Shown here piece by piece: positions 1-14,930 of a DNA stretch of 64,000 bases (positions are counted from its first letter, which is position 1; every line of letters starts with the position of its first letter). The notes under the pieces were generated by a model, which saw only the letters and a list, made by a program, of their open reading frames with translations, ran no database searches and had not been told where the DNA came from. The DNA comes from Pseudomonadota bacterium (GTDB lineage Bacteria; Pseudomonadota; Gammaproteobacteria; Burkholderiales; Burkholderiaceae_C): NCBI GenBank assembly GCA_021847345.1, contig JAJZTW010000006.1:1-64000 (forward strand), in the 5' to 3' direction. The translations under genes were made by a program, and so were the position numbers.

Positions 1-117
1 GCGGCTGTCGTGGGTCACGGCGCCCACCGGGCAGGTGGCTTCGCAGGTGTTGCAGCGAATGCAGATCTCGGGGTCGATCAGGTGCTGGTGCAGGATCGCG
101 GTGTCGGCCATGTCCAT
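1..117 (-). CDS. boxA: BoxA, benzoyl-CoA oxygenase reductase component, N-terminal part only
   Basis: Only the first 39 codons lie in the window; the gene runs off the left edge. The visible part reads [19 protein letters not shown] and then a CxxCxxCxxxCP 4Fe-4S cluster motif ([12 protein letters not shown], about residues 19-30), as at the N terminus of BoxA. That protein is a ferredoxin/flavin-type reductase that passes NADPH electrons to the BoxB epoxidase. Two in-frame ATGs at 117 and 111 could start it. It lies 48 bp downstream of boxB on the same strand, so it is the third gene of a boxC-boxB-boxA operon. Assignment rests on the cluster motif and on position, since the reductase domain is outside the window. 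Confidence 0.85.
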   Translation of the reverse strand, partial: MDMADTAILHQHLIDPEICIRCNTCEATCPVGAVTHDSR

Positions 118-165
118 GGCGGTCTCCGAAAGGCCGCGGGGCGCCGTCGCGCCCCGCGTTGCCGA

Positions 166-1593
<1,428 letters not shown>

Positions 1594-1611
1594 CTCGGTC
1601 TCCGTGTGCGC

Positions 1612-3270
<1,659 letters not shown>

Positions 3271-3317
3271 GACAGTACTCCTGGGTGATGAAGCAAAATG
3301 CAGATTTGCGGCTCGTG

Positions 3318-3347
3318 AGTAAGCAGCATAATGCATGATCGGTGGCT
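3318..3347 (-). promoter_or_regulatory. Candidate sigma70 promoter of boxCBA
   Basis: On the minus strand a TTGCGC (-35) is followed after 17 bases by TATGCT (-10), about 50 bases upstream of the boxC GTG. A TGCA word (3332-3335) falls inside the spacer directly against the -10 box, where a bound repressor would block polymerase. Found by eye; no transcription start is known. Confidence 0.5.
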
Positions 3348-3479
3348 GCGCAAGCCTCTCCAATGCAACTTGCTCTCGTAGGAAGTCTACGACGCGCCGG
3401 CCGCACGCGTGCGCGCCCGGGGAGAAGCAAGCGAGCTCGCTGCGCGATGGTCGCGCCCTCCGGCCATGCAATATAGTGC

Positions 3480-3508
3480 TTGACAGTGCCGCACCGAAAA
3501 CCTACATT
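3480..3508 (+). promoter_or_regulatory. Candidate sigma70 promoter of boxD-bclA
   Basis: A perfect TTGACA (3480-3485) is separated by 17 bases from TACATT (3503-3508), about 100 bases ahead of the boxD ATG. TGCA words flank it at 3467-3470 and 3526-3529. The strong -35 with a moderate -10 fits a regulated promoter. Confidence 0.55.
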
Positions 3509-3609
3509 GCCTCTACGCACAATACTGCACGCAGCGCCCGAGGCAAGGGGGTTTTCGAGCCGCCGCTTCGCACGGCGCGGTCCTCGTGCAGTCAGCAGGG
3601 AACACTTTC

Positions 3610-5172
<1,563 letters not shown>

Positions 5173-5250
5173 GCGGGCGTCGGCAGAGTGGGATTTTCCA
5201 GCGGGCCGGCGAGGGTTCGGCTCTCACAACGACATGAGGAGACAAGGACC

Positions 5251-6852
<1,602 letters not shown>

Positions 6853-6887
6853 AGCCCGCGTTCATTCCTTCCCTTCCCGCAGATCCG

Positions 6888-7754
6888 ATGTCCCGTTCCG
6901 AAGCCTCTGCCGCTCCTGCCCACGCCGGCGCCCCCGCACGGCCAGCTACCGCCACGTCCCTGGTGCGCGTGCATGCGATGGGCCGTGACCTCGACATCGA
7001 ATACCAATGGGTCGGCAGCGCCGAACCCGATGCCACGGTGATGGTCTTCCTGCACGAGGGCCTGGGCTCGGTGTCGATGTGGCGCGATTTCCCGCAGCGC
7101 CTGTGCGAGGCAGCGGGATGCCGCGGCCTGGTGTACTCGCGCCCGGGCTACGGGCGCTCCACGCCGCGCGCCGCCGACGAGGTGTGGAACCCCGATTTCA
7201 TGCACCGCCAGGCCCTCGAGGTACTTCCGGCATTGCTGCAGGCGCTGGGGGTGGACCCCGCCGTGCGCGCGCCGTGGCTGTTCGGGCATAGCGACGGCGG
7301 TTCCATCGCGCTGCTGCACGCCGCGCATGCCGGGCCGGGTGTGGCGGGCGCCATCGTGCTGGCCCCGCACATCCTGGTCGAGGACATCAGCGTCGAGAGC
7401 ATCGACAAGGCCCGCGTGGCCTACGAACAGACCGATCTGCGCCAGCGCCTGGCACGCCACCACGCCGACCCCGACTCCGCGTTCTGGGGCTGGAACCGCA
7501 TCTGGCTGGACCCGCGTTTTCGCGACTGGTCCATCGAGCGCGAGATCGCGTCCATCGCCTGTCCGCTGCTGGCCGTGCAGGGGCTCGACGACGATTACGG
7601 CACGCTGGAGCAGATCCGCGGCATCGCGCGCCGCGTGCCCGGCACCGAACTGCTCGAACTGCCCGACTGCGGGCACTCGCCGCATCGCGACCAGCCCCAG
7701 GCGGTGATCGACGCCAGCGTGGAGCTGCTGCGCCGGCACGGTGCCTGCCGGTGA
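6888..7754 (+). CDS. Alpha/beta hydrolase of the box cluster
   Basis: 288 aa, alpha/beta-hydrolase fold. An oxyanion HEG motif (VMVFLHEGLGSVSMWRDFP), the nucleophile elbow GHSDGG, the acid in VQGLDDDYG and the catalytic histidine in DCGHSPHRDQP are all visible in order. Start uncertain: ATG 6888, or GTG 6849, which overlaps the bclA stop as GTGA with GGAG four bases ahead and would add 13 residues. Hydrolases of this kind are common in box gene clusters and are thought to act as salvage or proofreading enzymes on CoA esters or lactones; the substrate is not known. Its last 80 bp occur again at 9054-9139 in a pseudogene, so the 3' end was part of a tandem duplication. Confidence 0.85.
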   Translation: MSRSEASAAPAHAGAPARPATATSLVRVHAMGRDLDIEYQWVGSAEPDATVMVFLHEGLGSVSMWRDFPQRLCEAAGCRGLVYSRPGYGRSTPRAADEVWNPDFMHRQALEVLPALLQALGVDPAVRAPWLFGHSDGGSIALLHAAHAGPGVAGAIVLAPHILVEDISVESIDKARVAYEQTDLRQRLARHHADPDSAFWGWNRIWLDPRFRDWSIEREIASIACPLLAVQGLDDDYGTLEQIRGIARRVPGTELLELPDCGHSPHRDQPQAVIDASVELLRRHGACR

Positions 7755-7785
7755 CGCCAGGCGGCAAATCGCTCCCCTCGTGCCT

Positions 7786-8000
7786 CTTGAGAAAACGCAG
7801 GGCCGCCCCAAGTTTTCTCGACCCCCATGGGGGGCGGGCTGGGCGCAGCCCGGCCCTGGGGGCGCTCTTGAGAAAACGCAGGGCCGCCCCAAGTTTTCTC
7901 GACCCCCATGGGGGGCGGGCTGGGCGCAGCCCGGCCCTGGGGGCGCTCACGAGAAAACGCAGGGCCGCCCCAAGTTTTCTCGACCCCCGCGGGGGGCGGT
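7786..8000. repeat. 81-bp hairpin repeat, two full tandem copies plus a truncated third
   Basis: Copies start at 7786, 7867 and 7948, an exact 81-bp period, almost identical in sequence. Each begins with an 8-bp inverted repeat GAGAAAAC...GTTTTCTC enclosing a GC-rich loop, then CGACCCCCATGGGGGGCGG (itself palindromic), then GGGCGCAGCCCGG and CCTGGGGGCGCTC. The third copy stops after its CCCCC/GGGGG palindrome. This fills most of the 282-bp gap between the hydrolase and the next leftward gene and could act as a bidirectional terminator or a REP-like element. Related copies lie at 11891, 18905 and 52441. Confidence 0.85.
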
Positions 8001-8036
8001 ATGGCGAAGCCTGCAGCGCAGCGAACGGGTTGGCAC

Positions 8037-8681
8037 CTACGGACCAGAACACCAGTCGTCGGCATCGGGCGGCTTGAGACACGACTCGACGACGAAGGTG
8101 TAGTTGGCCTCGCCGCCTGACGGCTGGCACACGCAATACATGTGGTTCTGCGCGTCGGCGAAGCGGAACTCCCGGCGGCTGCCGGGCTTCATGACTCCCT
8201 CGGGTTGTCCCATCCACCAGTTGTTGACGGTCAGGTAATGTCCCTGTCCGAGGAACAGGCCGCCGGGTACCTCGACGCCGTTGATGCGCAAGCTGCCGCG
8301 TATCCAGAAGTTCAGCTGATCCGGATGCGTGGTGTCGGACAGGAAAGGGTGCAACACGAACATGCGGTAGTCGGCCATGCCAAGCGCCTGGCGCCAGAGC
8401 ATCGCCATGTCCTCGCTGCCCTTGCGCGGGGCCTGCACGTCGATCTTGAGTTGGCCGTCCAGCTCCTGCACGTCGATGCGGCCGAAGGGGAGCTTGCCGG
8501 TGACATGACCGCTCTCGAACAGGAAATCGATGCTGGAGATTCCCCAGCCGTGGCGCAGCACGACCTGGTTGTCGCGCTCGATCGCCTGCGGCATGCCGCC
8601 GCGCGCGGAAGTCGAAAGGGTTTGCGCTGCCGCCGGCGGCAGCAGCAGGGCTGTGGTCAGCCCCAGGACAGGCCATTTCAA
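8037..8681 (-). CDS. Uncharacterised secreted protein, paralogue A
   Basis: 214 aa; I do not recognise the family. I place the start at TTG 8681 because the paralogue at 9814 has an ATG at the same alignment position with the same upstream GGAG. The protein then opens with a signal peptide, MKWPVLGLTTALLLPPAAAQ. The mature part contains RDNQVVLRHGWG, a basic APRKGSE segment, NFWIRGSLRINGVEVPGG and then LGQGHYLTVNNWW. Near the C terminus are three cysteines (MYCVCQP and ESC), one pair shared with the paralogues and probably a disulfide. Expected to be periplasmic or extracellular. It is the first copy of a tandem duplication whose second copy is at 9179-9814; function unknown. Confidence 0.75.
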   Translation of the reverse strand: MKWPVLGLTTALLLPPAAAQTLSTSARGGMPQAIERDNQVVLRHGWGISSIDFLFESGHVTGKLPFGRIDVQELDGQLKIDVQAPRKGSEDMAMLWRQALGMADYRMFVLHPFLSDTTHPDQLNFWIRGSLRINGVEVPGGLFLGQGHYLTVNNWWMGQPEGVMKPGSRREFRFADAQNHMYCVCQPSGGEANYTFVVESCLKPPDADDWCSGP

Positions 8682-8840
8682 TGTGGGCTCCGGATGTTCG
8701 GGACAAGGGTTCTGCTTGGACAACGCCAGGCGCGACGGGTTCCCCTGCCCCGATGGGTCGCGCGGGTTTCGCGCGTGCCCGGCGCGAACTATGTTGGCGG
8801 GTCTGGTCCTTCAACAGCCTGTTCAAGCACGGAGCACACG

Positions 8841-9139
8841 ATGCAAACCACCCGCCTCGGCCGAACCGGCCTGACCGTCTCGCGCACCTGCCTGGGTTGC
8901 ATGACCTACGGCGAGCCCACGCGCGGCAACCACGCCTGGACCTGGACGAGCAGGCCAGCCGGCCGCTGATCCGCCAGGCGCTGGAACTGGGCATCAATTT
9001 TTTCGACACCGCCAACGCCTACTCTGACGGCAGCTCCGAGGAAATCCTCGGCCACTCGCCGCATCGCGACCAGCCCCAGGCTCCTAGGCGGTGATCAACG
9101 CCAGCTTGGACTTCCTGCGGCGCCACGGCGCGCCGGATG
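8841..9139 (+). pseudogene. Chimeric pseudogene: aldo/keto reductase 5' end joined to hydrolase 3' end
   Basis: Bases 8841-9053 copy the first 71 codons of the aldo/keto reductase at 10003, including the start MQTTRLGRTGLTVSR, but with one C deleted in the HAWTLDEQ codons, which shifts the frame. At 9053/9054 the sequence switches to the last 80 bp of the alpha/beta hydrolase (CACTCGCCGCATCGCGACC onward), carrying a small insertion CTCCTAGG. This is exactly the junction expected from a head-to-tail duplication of a segment running from the hydrolase 3' end to the reductase 5' end. Not expected to make a protein. Confidence 0.85.
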
Positions 9140-9178
9140 GACCGTCCCCAAGGGCCGGGGTTCGTCGCCGGTTCGGCG

Positions 9179-9814
9179 TCAGTCGTCGGGCCCGGGAGGT
9201 TTCAGGCAGGAGTCGACGTTGAAGGTGTAGCTACCTTCACTGCCCTGGCCCTGGGTGAGGCAGTACAGGTGGTTCTGCTCGTCGGCGAAGCGCAGTTCCC
9301 GTTCCGCGCACACCACCCACACCGCCGCCGACTGCCCGAACCACCAGTTGTTGACGGTCAGGTAGTGCCCCTGGCCCAGGTAGACCCCGCCGGGCACTTC
9401 GATGCCGTTGATGCGCATGCGGCCGTGAATCCAGAAGTTGAGCTTGTCGGGGTGCCCGGTGGCAAGGCGCCCGGGCTTCAGCACGAACATGTGGTAGTCG
9501 GTGTTGTCGAGGGCCGCGCGCCAGCTCTGCGCCACCTCCTCGCTGCCCTTGCGCGGGGCGAGCACGTGCATTCGCAGCTCGCCCTCACGGGTATCCGAGT
9601 ACACGCCACCGAAGGGAATGTTGCCGGTGACACGCCCGTCTTGGAAGCTGAACTCGATGCTGTGCACGCCCCAGCCGTGGCGTAGCACGACCTGGTTGTC
9701 GCGCTCGATCGCTCCCTGCAGGTCGGCGCCTTGCGCACGCGCCGGTGGGAGTTGCGCCACTGCCGCAGGCGGCAGCAGCAGGGCCGTGATCAGCCCGAGG
9801 GTTGGCCATTCCAT
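9179..9814 (-). CDS. Uncharacterised secreted protein, paralogue B
   Basis: 211 aa, clearly homologous to paralogue A along its length and sharing the same neighbours through duplication. It starts at ATG 9814 with GGAG six bases ahead. A signal peptide MEWPTLGLITALLLPPAAVAQ is followed by RDNQVVLRHGWG, LAPRKGSEE, DKLNFWIHGRMRINGIEVPGG and LGQGHYLTVNNWWFG, with C-terminal cysteines in LYCLTQG and DSCLKPP. Divergence is highest between residues about 80 and 100 and before the final cysteines. No enzymatic motif is evident. The conserved NNWW region and cysteine pair suggest a small disulfide-bonded extracytoplasmic domain; function unknown. Confidence 0.75.
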   Translation of the reverse strand: MEWPTLGLITALLLPPAAVAQLPPARAQGADLQGAIERDNQVVLRHGWGVHSIEFSFQDGRVTGNIPFGGVYSDTREGELRMHVLAPRKGSEEVAQSWRAALDNTDYHMFVLKPGRLATGHPDKLNFWIHGRMRINGIEVPGGVYLGQGHYLTVNNWWFGQSAAVWVVCAERELRFADEQNHLYCLTQGQGSEGSYTFNVDSCLKPPGPDD

Positions 9815-10002
9815 GGTGTGCTCCGATCGCTTGTCGAGCATGGACTTCGTTAGACACCGAGCCAGGCGGCTGGTTCCCGCGCGCGTTCCCGCCGGCGCAG
9901 CCGTCGCGCTCCCGCGACAGGCTGTTCGGTCCCACGCGGCGCTGCGCGCAGCGCGCTCGCGGGCTATGCTCGTGGTCTGGTCCTTCAAGCACGGAGCACA
10001 CG

Positions 10003-10983
<981 letters not shown>

Positions 10984-11002
10984 GCCAGGCGGATCGGGCG
11001 CG

Positions 11003-11041
11003 CGGATCAGGCACACGGATCAGGCACACGGATCAGGCACG
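11003..11041. repeat. 13-bp tandem repeat, three copies
   Basis: CGGATCAGGCACA is repeated at 11003, 11016 and 11029 in the short gap between the convergent reductase and paralogue C. A GTGCCGCT-rich imperfect repeat follows to about 11075. No coding potential; could be a slippage-prone spacer. Confidence 0.8.
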
Positions 11042-11090
11042 CGGACTCGTGCCGCTCGCGCCGCTCGTGCCGCTGGCGGACCCGCGGGCC

Positions 11091-11741
11091 TCAGGGCTCG
11101 TCCTGCGCCCTCAGCGCGCGACACAGACCCACGACGAACTGGTTGTTGGACGTGGCCCGCAGGCAATAGGCAGTGTCGTGGGTGACGTCGTCCTTGCGGG
11201 GCAGGCGCAACTCGGAACAACAGCGGTTCGCGCCCGCGTGGATGTTGCCGATCCACCAGTTGTTGGTGAACACGCGGTGCCCCTGGCCGATGTAGAACAG
11301 GTCCTCGACCTGCTCGCCATTGATCCACAGATCACCGCTGAACCAGAAATTGAGCTTCTCGGGGCGCGTGGTGTTGCCACTGACAACGTCGGCGCCCGCC
11401 ATGTGGTGGTCGTCGCGGCCGAGGCGCTCGAACCATTCATTGGCCATCTGCTCGCTGCCACTGCGCTCGGCGTACGCGTGCAGGATCAGCCGGTCGGCGC
11501 GCAGTTCGTTGCCCACGCCGCGCATCGCGCCCCTGGCGGTGGCCTTGCCGTCGTGATACCTGAAGCCCAGGTCGGTCACGTCGGGGCCGAAGATCAGTTC
11601 GATCTGGTTGTCGCGCACCGTTCCCTGGAGTTCGCTGGGCTGTTGCGCCCGCGCGGGAGGGGGGGGAGTGAGGGGATTTGCGGAGGCGGCGCAGGGCGCC
11701 AGGCAGATGGTGAAGGACAGTGCGGCGACGGCAGGTTTCAT
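11091..11741 (-). CDS. Uncharacterised secreted protein, paralogue C
   Basis: 216 aa, a more distant member of the same family as the proteins at 8037 and 9179. ATG at 11741 with GGAG five bases ahead. A signal peptide (MKPAVAALSFTICLAPCAASA) precedes a proline-rich stretch. Conserved blocks are VRDNQIEL, KLNFWFSGDLWINGEQV, and YIGQGHRVFTNNWWIG; the terminal cysteine pair (AYCLR and GLC) is kept and two extra cysteines (NRCCSEL) are added. The middle is poorly conserved, so this copy is older than the A/B duplication. Three family members within 4 kb suggest local expansion under selection. Function unknown; the start and the export signal are well supported. Confidence 0.72.
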   Translation of the reverse strand: MKPAVAALSFTICLAPCAASANPLTPPPPARAQQPSELQGTVRDNQIELIFGPDVTDLGFRYHDGKATARGAMRGVGNELRADRLILHAYAERSGSEQMANEWFERLGRDDHHMAGADVVSGNTTRPEKLNFWFSGDLWINGEQVEDLFYIGQGHRVFTNNWWIGNIHAGANRCCSELRLPRKDDVTHDTAYCLRATSNNQFVVGLCRALRAQDEP

Positions 11742-11890
11742 CGAGGCTCCGGGAGGAATCGAGTGGCAGGCTCCGGCGGGCGCGATGCCCGGCCGGGAAA
11801 GCCACTTCGAGACAGCCGCGCGCCGGAAGTTCCCCGGCCCGTCGCCCGCCATGCGCCGCGCGCGGCGCCGGTGCGCCGGTGAGCCGGGCT

Positions 11891-12054
11891 CACGAGAAAA
11901 CGCAGGGCCGCCCCAAGTTTTCTCGACCCCCACGGGGGATGAGGCCGGACCAGCTGCTGTGCCTGCGCACAGCAGCGCGCCAGCCGAATCCGAGCAGCCT
12001 GCAAGCTGCGAGGTGGAACGGGTCGGGCCCCAGGCCCGGCCCTGGGGGCGCTCA
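11891..12054. repeat. Copy of the hairpin repeat family with a replaced middle
   Basis: The head (GAGAAAACGCAGGGCCGCCC, then GTTTTCTCGACCCCC) is the same as in the 81-bp array at 7786, and the tail (CCCGGCCCTGGGGGCGCTCA) is also the same. Between them are about 85 bases of unrelated sequence. The tail ends in the TGA stop codon of the pcaC-like gene on the minus strand. It fills most of the gap upstream of paralogue C. Confidence 0.75.
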
Positions 12055-12432
12055 GACCCCCATCTCGGCGAATACCTCGCGAGCCACGCGGAACGCATCG
12101 AGCGCGGCAGGCGCTCCGCAGTACACGGCGGTCTGCAGCAGGACTTCCTTGATCTCGTCCTTGCTCAGCCCGTTGGCGAGCGCGCCGCGGACGTGCAGGC
12201 GCAGCTCGTGCGGGCGGTTGAGCGCGGTGATCATGCCCAGGTTGAGCAGGCTGCGGTCGCGCCGCGCCAGCCCGGGGCGCGACCAGATCTCGCCCCAGGC
12301 GTACTCGGTGACGAGTTGCTGGATGTCGCGGGTGAAGTCGTCCGCGTTGCGCAGCGAGTTGTCGACGTACTCGGCGCCCAGCACCTCCTTGCGAATGGCC
12401 AGGCCTTGTTCGTAGCGTTGTTTGGAGTCCAT
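12052..12432 (-). CDS. PcaC-like carboxymuconolactone decarboxylase family protein
   Basis: 126 aa, the usual size of single-domain 4-carboxymuconolactone decarboxylase. The start is ATG 12432 (MDSKQRYEQGLAIRKEVLG). Family motifs seen are the early YVDNSL segment, TEYAWGEIWSRPGLARRDRSL and HVRGALANGLSKDEIKEVLLQTAVYCGAPAALDAF with the conserved Cys-Gly pair. In the beta-ketoadipate pathway the enzyme converts 4-carboxymuconolactone to the enol-lactone; no other pca gene is near, so a related CMD-family role is possible. The TGA stop is part of a dispersed repeat tail. Confidence 0.85.
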   Translation of the reverse strand: MDSKQRYEQGLAIRKEVLGAEYVDNSLRNADDFTRDIQQLVTEYAWGEIWSRPGLARRDRSLLNLGMITALNRPHELRLHVRGALANGLSKDEIKEVLLQTAVYCGAPAALDAFRVAREVFAEMGV

Positions 12433-12490
12433 GGGGTGTTCGATGGGAATGCCCCGGCACGCGCCGGGTGCCTTCATCGTAGGAGTTGCA

Positions 12491-13045
12491 TCACGGTTTG
12501 TGAAAGGCGATGAACAGCCCGGCCAGATGGATGCCGAACTTGCTCATGTCGGTGCGGTTGAGCAGGACATGCCGGTTCATCTGGTACATCCAGTCGTCCA
12601 TGTGCACGTCGATCACGTGCCCGTGGTAGGGCAGCGCCAGCACGTAGTTCCAGTGGAAGGCATTGCCGTCGGCAGCGCCCGCGGCGGTGCCGACGATGTC
12701 GCCGGCCGTGCCGGTGTAGCGCCGCATGCCGCCGGCGTCGGGCTCGCGGTGCAGGTGCCACACGCGCTCCTGGGTCTTGCCGTCGCTGTAGGTGAAGTGC
12801 TCGGTGAGCGTTCCATTGTCGCCGTGCCACACGCCCAGCAGGTCGACGTGGAAGCGCCGCACGACCTTGCCCGAGCGGTCGAACACCAGGCCGTCGGCGC
12901 TCAGCGGGCCGTTGAAGTAGGACTCCAGGCGCAGCTCGGGCTGCTGGTCGTGGTAAGCGGCTGGCGTGACGGTGCTGCAGGCGCTGAGCAGCAGGCCGGC
13001 TGCGGCGGCGATGAACCAGGGGGAGACAAAGCGCAGGAATTTCAC
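12491..13045 (-). CDS. DUF3833-family lipoprotein
   Basis: 184 aa. Starts at GTG 13045, seven bases after GGAGG, and overlaps the stop of the MFS gene as GTGA. A lipoprotein signal peptide ends in the lipobox LLSAC (about residues 18-22), so it should be anchored in the envelope. The body shows the DUF3833 pattern: ESYFNGPLSADGLVFDRSG, FHVDLLGVWHGD and a C-terminal GHVIDVHMDDWMYQMN. Genes of this family sit beside cyclopropane-fatty-acid synthase genes in many proteobacteria; the role is not established. It is the last gene of the five-gene operon. Confidence 0.85.
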   Translation of the reverse strand: MKFLRFVSPWFIAAAAGLLLSACSTVTPAAYHDQQPELRLESYFNGPLSADGLVFDRSGKVVRRFHVDLLGVWHGDNGTLTEHFTYSDGKTQERVWHLHREPDAGGMRRYTGTAGDIVGTAAGAADGNAFHWNYVLALPYHGHVIDVHMDDWMYQMNRHVLLNRTDMSKFGIHLAGLFIAFHKP

Positions 13046-14376
13046 CACGGGACCTCCGGATCGGGTTGGATGCAATGGGGGGGCTGCTGCGTGCCGGCGA
13101 TCCAGCCACGCCACAGCAGCAGCGCCGACAGGGCCTTGAGCGCGCAGGGCAGCAGGCAATAGGCGACCACCAGCGGCGGCAGCGCCGCGAGCTGCGGCTG
13201 CCCGGGCCGATAGCCGAGCCACTGCAGCAGCGGCAGCGCGAGCCCGGCGGCCAGCGCCAGCGCCAGCTTCGTGGCCAGGTTCCAGACCCCGAAATAGCTG
13301 CCTTCCAGGCGCCCGCCATGGCCGGCGGCGGCGATCTCCTGGCCCAGCAGCGCCGGCGGGATCGCCAGGTCGGCGCCCAGGCACAGCCCGGACGCGGCGC
13401 AGACCAGCGCGAAGCCCCAGCGCTGGCCGGGCTGGAGCAGCGCGGCGAAGCCGAAGCTGGCGATGGCCAGCAGCGTGCCGGCCAGCCAGGCGCGCGCCGC
13501 ACCCAGGCGTCGCACCGCGCGCAGCCACAGCGGCATGCCGGCCGCGCCGGCCGCGAAGTAGGCCAGCAGGTAGCCGGCAGCCCAGTCGGGTGCCTGAATG
13601 CGGTCGCGCACGAAGAACATCACCAGCGTGGCCGGGACCGAGGCAGCCGTGGCGCCGGCCAGGTACACGGCCAGGAGTCGTCGAACGCGGGGTTGGCGCA
13701 GCGGCAGCAGCGCGCGCTGCCAGGCCTGGGGCAGGCGTCCCGCCGACGCGCCGTGCGGCGCCTGCCCGGCGGGCCGTGGCAGCGGCGCGGCGCGAAGCAG
13801 CAGCAGGGCCACGCCGAGCGCTGCGCTGAAGGCCAGTGCCAGCGCCAGCGGGCCGCGCGTGCCAGCGGCCGCCGAGGCCACCAGCACGCCGGCCAGGCCC
13901 AGGCCTTCACGCCACGCGAACACGCGTGCCTGCTGCTCGGCGCCGCTCCCCAGGCGCAGCGCCCAGGCCTGGTGCAGCAGGCCCAGAGCGCTGTAGCCGG
14001 CGTAGGTCAGGGTCAGCAGCGCGAGCAGCGCGGCGATGAACGGCAGGCGATGCGCCTGGTAGTCCAGCCAGGAGGGCAGGGCCATCAACCCGCCGAAGCC
14101 GGCGGCCATCGGCAAGGCCCAGGCCAGCATCACGCCGCGCGCCCTGCCTCGCGCCAGCGCATGGTCGGCCAGCAGGCCCAGAGGGGGGTCGACGACGGCG
14201 TCGAACAGGCGCGCGCCCAGCAACAGCAGGCCCAGCAGGCCCAGCGACATGGCGCTGCGCCGAGCATAGTCGGCGGGCAGGAAGGCCAGCAGCGGCAGCG
14301 CGGCGAAACTCAGCGCGAACTGCAGCGCCGCGAAGCATGCCAGCCTGGCCGGCGTGAGCGGTGAGCGCCTGCTCAA
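13042..14376 (-). CDS. MFS transporter of the cfa operon
   Basis: 444 aa integral membrane protein with about 12 hydrophobic segments, of the GPH/MelB-like major facilitator branch. The loop motif ARLFDAVVDPPLGLLADH (near residues 54-71) is typical. The start is TTG 14376, whose bases overlap the stop of the upstream gene as TTGA, with GGAG eight bases ahead; no ATG fits. It also overlaps the following lipoprotein gene as GTGA, so translation is probably coupled. Likely moves a lipid precursor or small solute linked to lipid modification; the substrate is unknown. Confidence 0.85.
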   Translation of the reverse strand: MSRRSPLTPARLACFAALQFALSFAALPLLAFLPADYARRSAMSLGLLGLLLLGARLFDAVVDPPLGLLADHALARGRARGVMLAWALPMAAGFGGLMALPSWLDYQAHRLPFIAALLALLTLTYAGYSALGLLHQAWALRLGSGAEQQARVFAWREGLGLAGVLVASAAAGTRGPLALALAFSAALGVALLLLRAAPLPRPAGQAPHGASAGRLPQAWQRALLPLRQPRVRRLLAVYLAGATAASVPATLVMFFVRDRIQAPDWAAGYLLAYFAAGAAGMPLWLRAVRRLGAARAWLAGTLLAIASFGFAALLQPGQRWGFALVCAASGLCLGADLAIPPALLGQEIAAAGHGGRLEGSYFGVWNLATKLALALAAGLALPLLQWLGYRPGQPQLAALPPLVVAYCLLPCALKALSALLLWRGWIAGTQQPPHCIQPDPEVPW

Positions 14377-14930
14377 GGCCCGGCTCCCGCCAGCAGTTCC
14401 CGGCGCAGCTGCGCGTGCGTGGCGTGGGGGCCGAGCCAGATGCCGAAGAAGGCTCGCGCGAAGTCCTCGCCGTCGATGCTTCCCAGCAGCTTTCCGGCGG
14501 CCAGGAACTGCGTGGTCGGCCCCGACGCGGCATGCGGAAGGTACACGCCGCACAGCGTGTTGCCGGGGTGCACGTCCGGGAACACAGCGCGCATGCGCTG
14601 ACGCCAATGCTGCAGCTCTTGCGGGCTGGCCTGCCCGCGCATGAGCTTGGCGCTGGCATCGGCCAGTTCGGCGCCGCCGATCGAGCGCGCGTAGCGCAGG
14701 CGCAGCGCCAGCGCCTGCGATCCCAGCGCGGAGGCATCGATTCCTGCGGGGCCGCTCCACAACGTGGCGTCGTAGACCGACAGGCCGAACCAACGCAGCT
14801 TGCCGCTGCCGATTTCCCTTGCCGGTTGCGCCAGGCGCTGCACGCAGGCGGGAAGCTCCCGGGCCGGTGCCTGCGCCGCGGCTGCCAGCAGGGTTCCTGC
14901 CAGCGCGGCGACGCAGACCCTTCGGCGCAT
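14373..14930 (-). CDS. Chalcone-isomerase-like periplasmic protein
   Basis: 185 aa with a signal peptide (MRRRVCVAALAGTLLAAAAQAPA). The mature part has the chalcone-isomerase-like pattern KLRWFGLSVYDATLW, then LRLRYARSIGGAELADAS, and ends FFGIWLGPHATHAQLRRELL. In bacteria these proteins are linked to lipid or fatty-acid binding rather than flavonoid chemistry. The ATG at 14930 shares a base with the stop of the cfa gene (TGATG) and has GGAGG ahead. It overlaps the MFS gene at its 3' end. A function with modified fatty acids is inferred only from the operon. Confidence 0.85.
   Translation of the reverse strand: MRRRVCVAALAGTLLAAAAQAPARELPACVQRLAQPAREIGSGKLRWFGLSVYDATLWSGPAGIDASALGSQALALRLRYARSIGGAELADASAKLMRGQASPQELQHWRQRMRAVFPDVHPGNTLCGVYLPHAASGPTTQFLAAGKLLGSIDGEDFARAFFGIWLGPHATHAQLRRELLAGAGP

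Larger units (their letters stand above)
3299..3590. promoter_or_regulatory. Array of six TGCA words in the box divergent promoter region
   Basis: TGCA occurs at 3299, 3332, 3364, 3467, 3526 and 3587 in the 339-bp gap between boxC and boxD, which otherwise holds no gene. The first three are spaced 33 and 32 bp, about three helical turns. BzdR and BoxR, the benzoyl-CoA-responsive repressors of benzoate pathways, are known to bind operators built of TGCA repeats, so this is a plausible operator array. No boxR gene is visible in the window. TGCA is short and palindromic, so some copies may be chance. Confidence 0.45.

Noticed and set aside
8813-8830. TCAACAGCCTGTTCAA as another MITE end
   Set aside because: Only 13 bases match the terminal repeat and the flanking CCCCCTGG block is missing; it is better explained as a 12-bp local duplication in the aldo/keto reductase upstream region.
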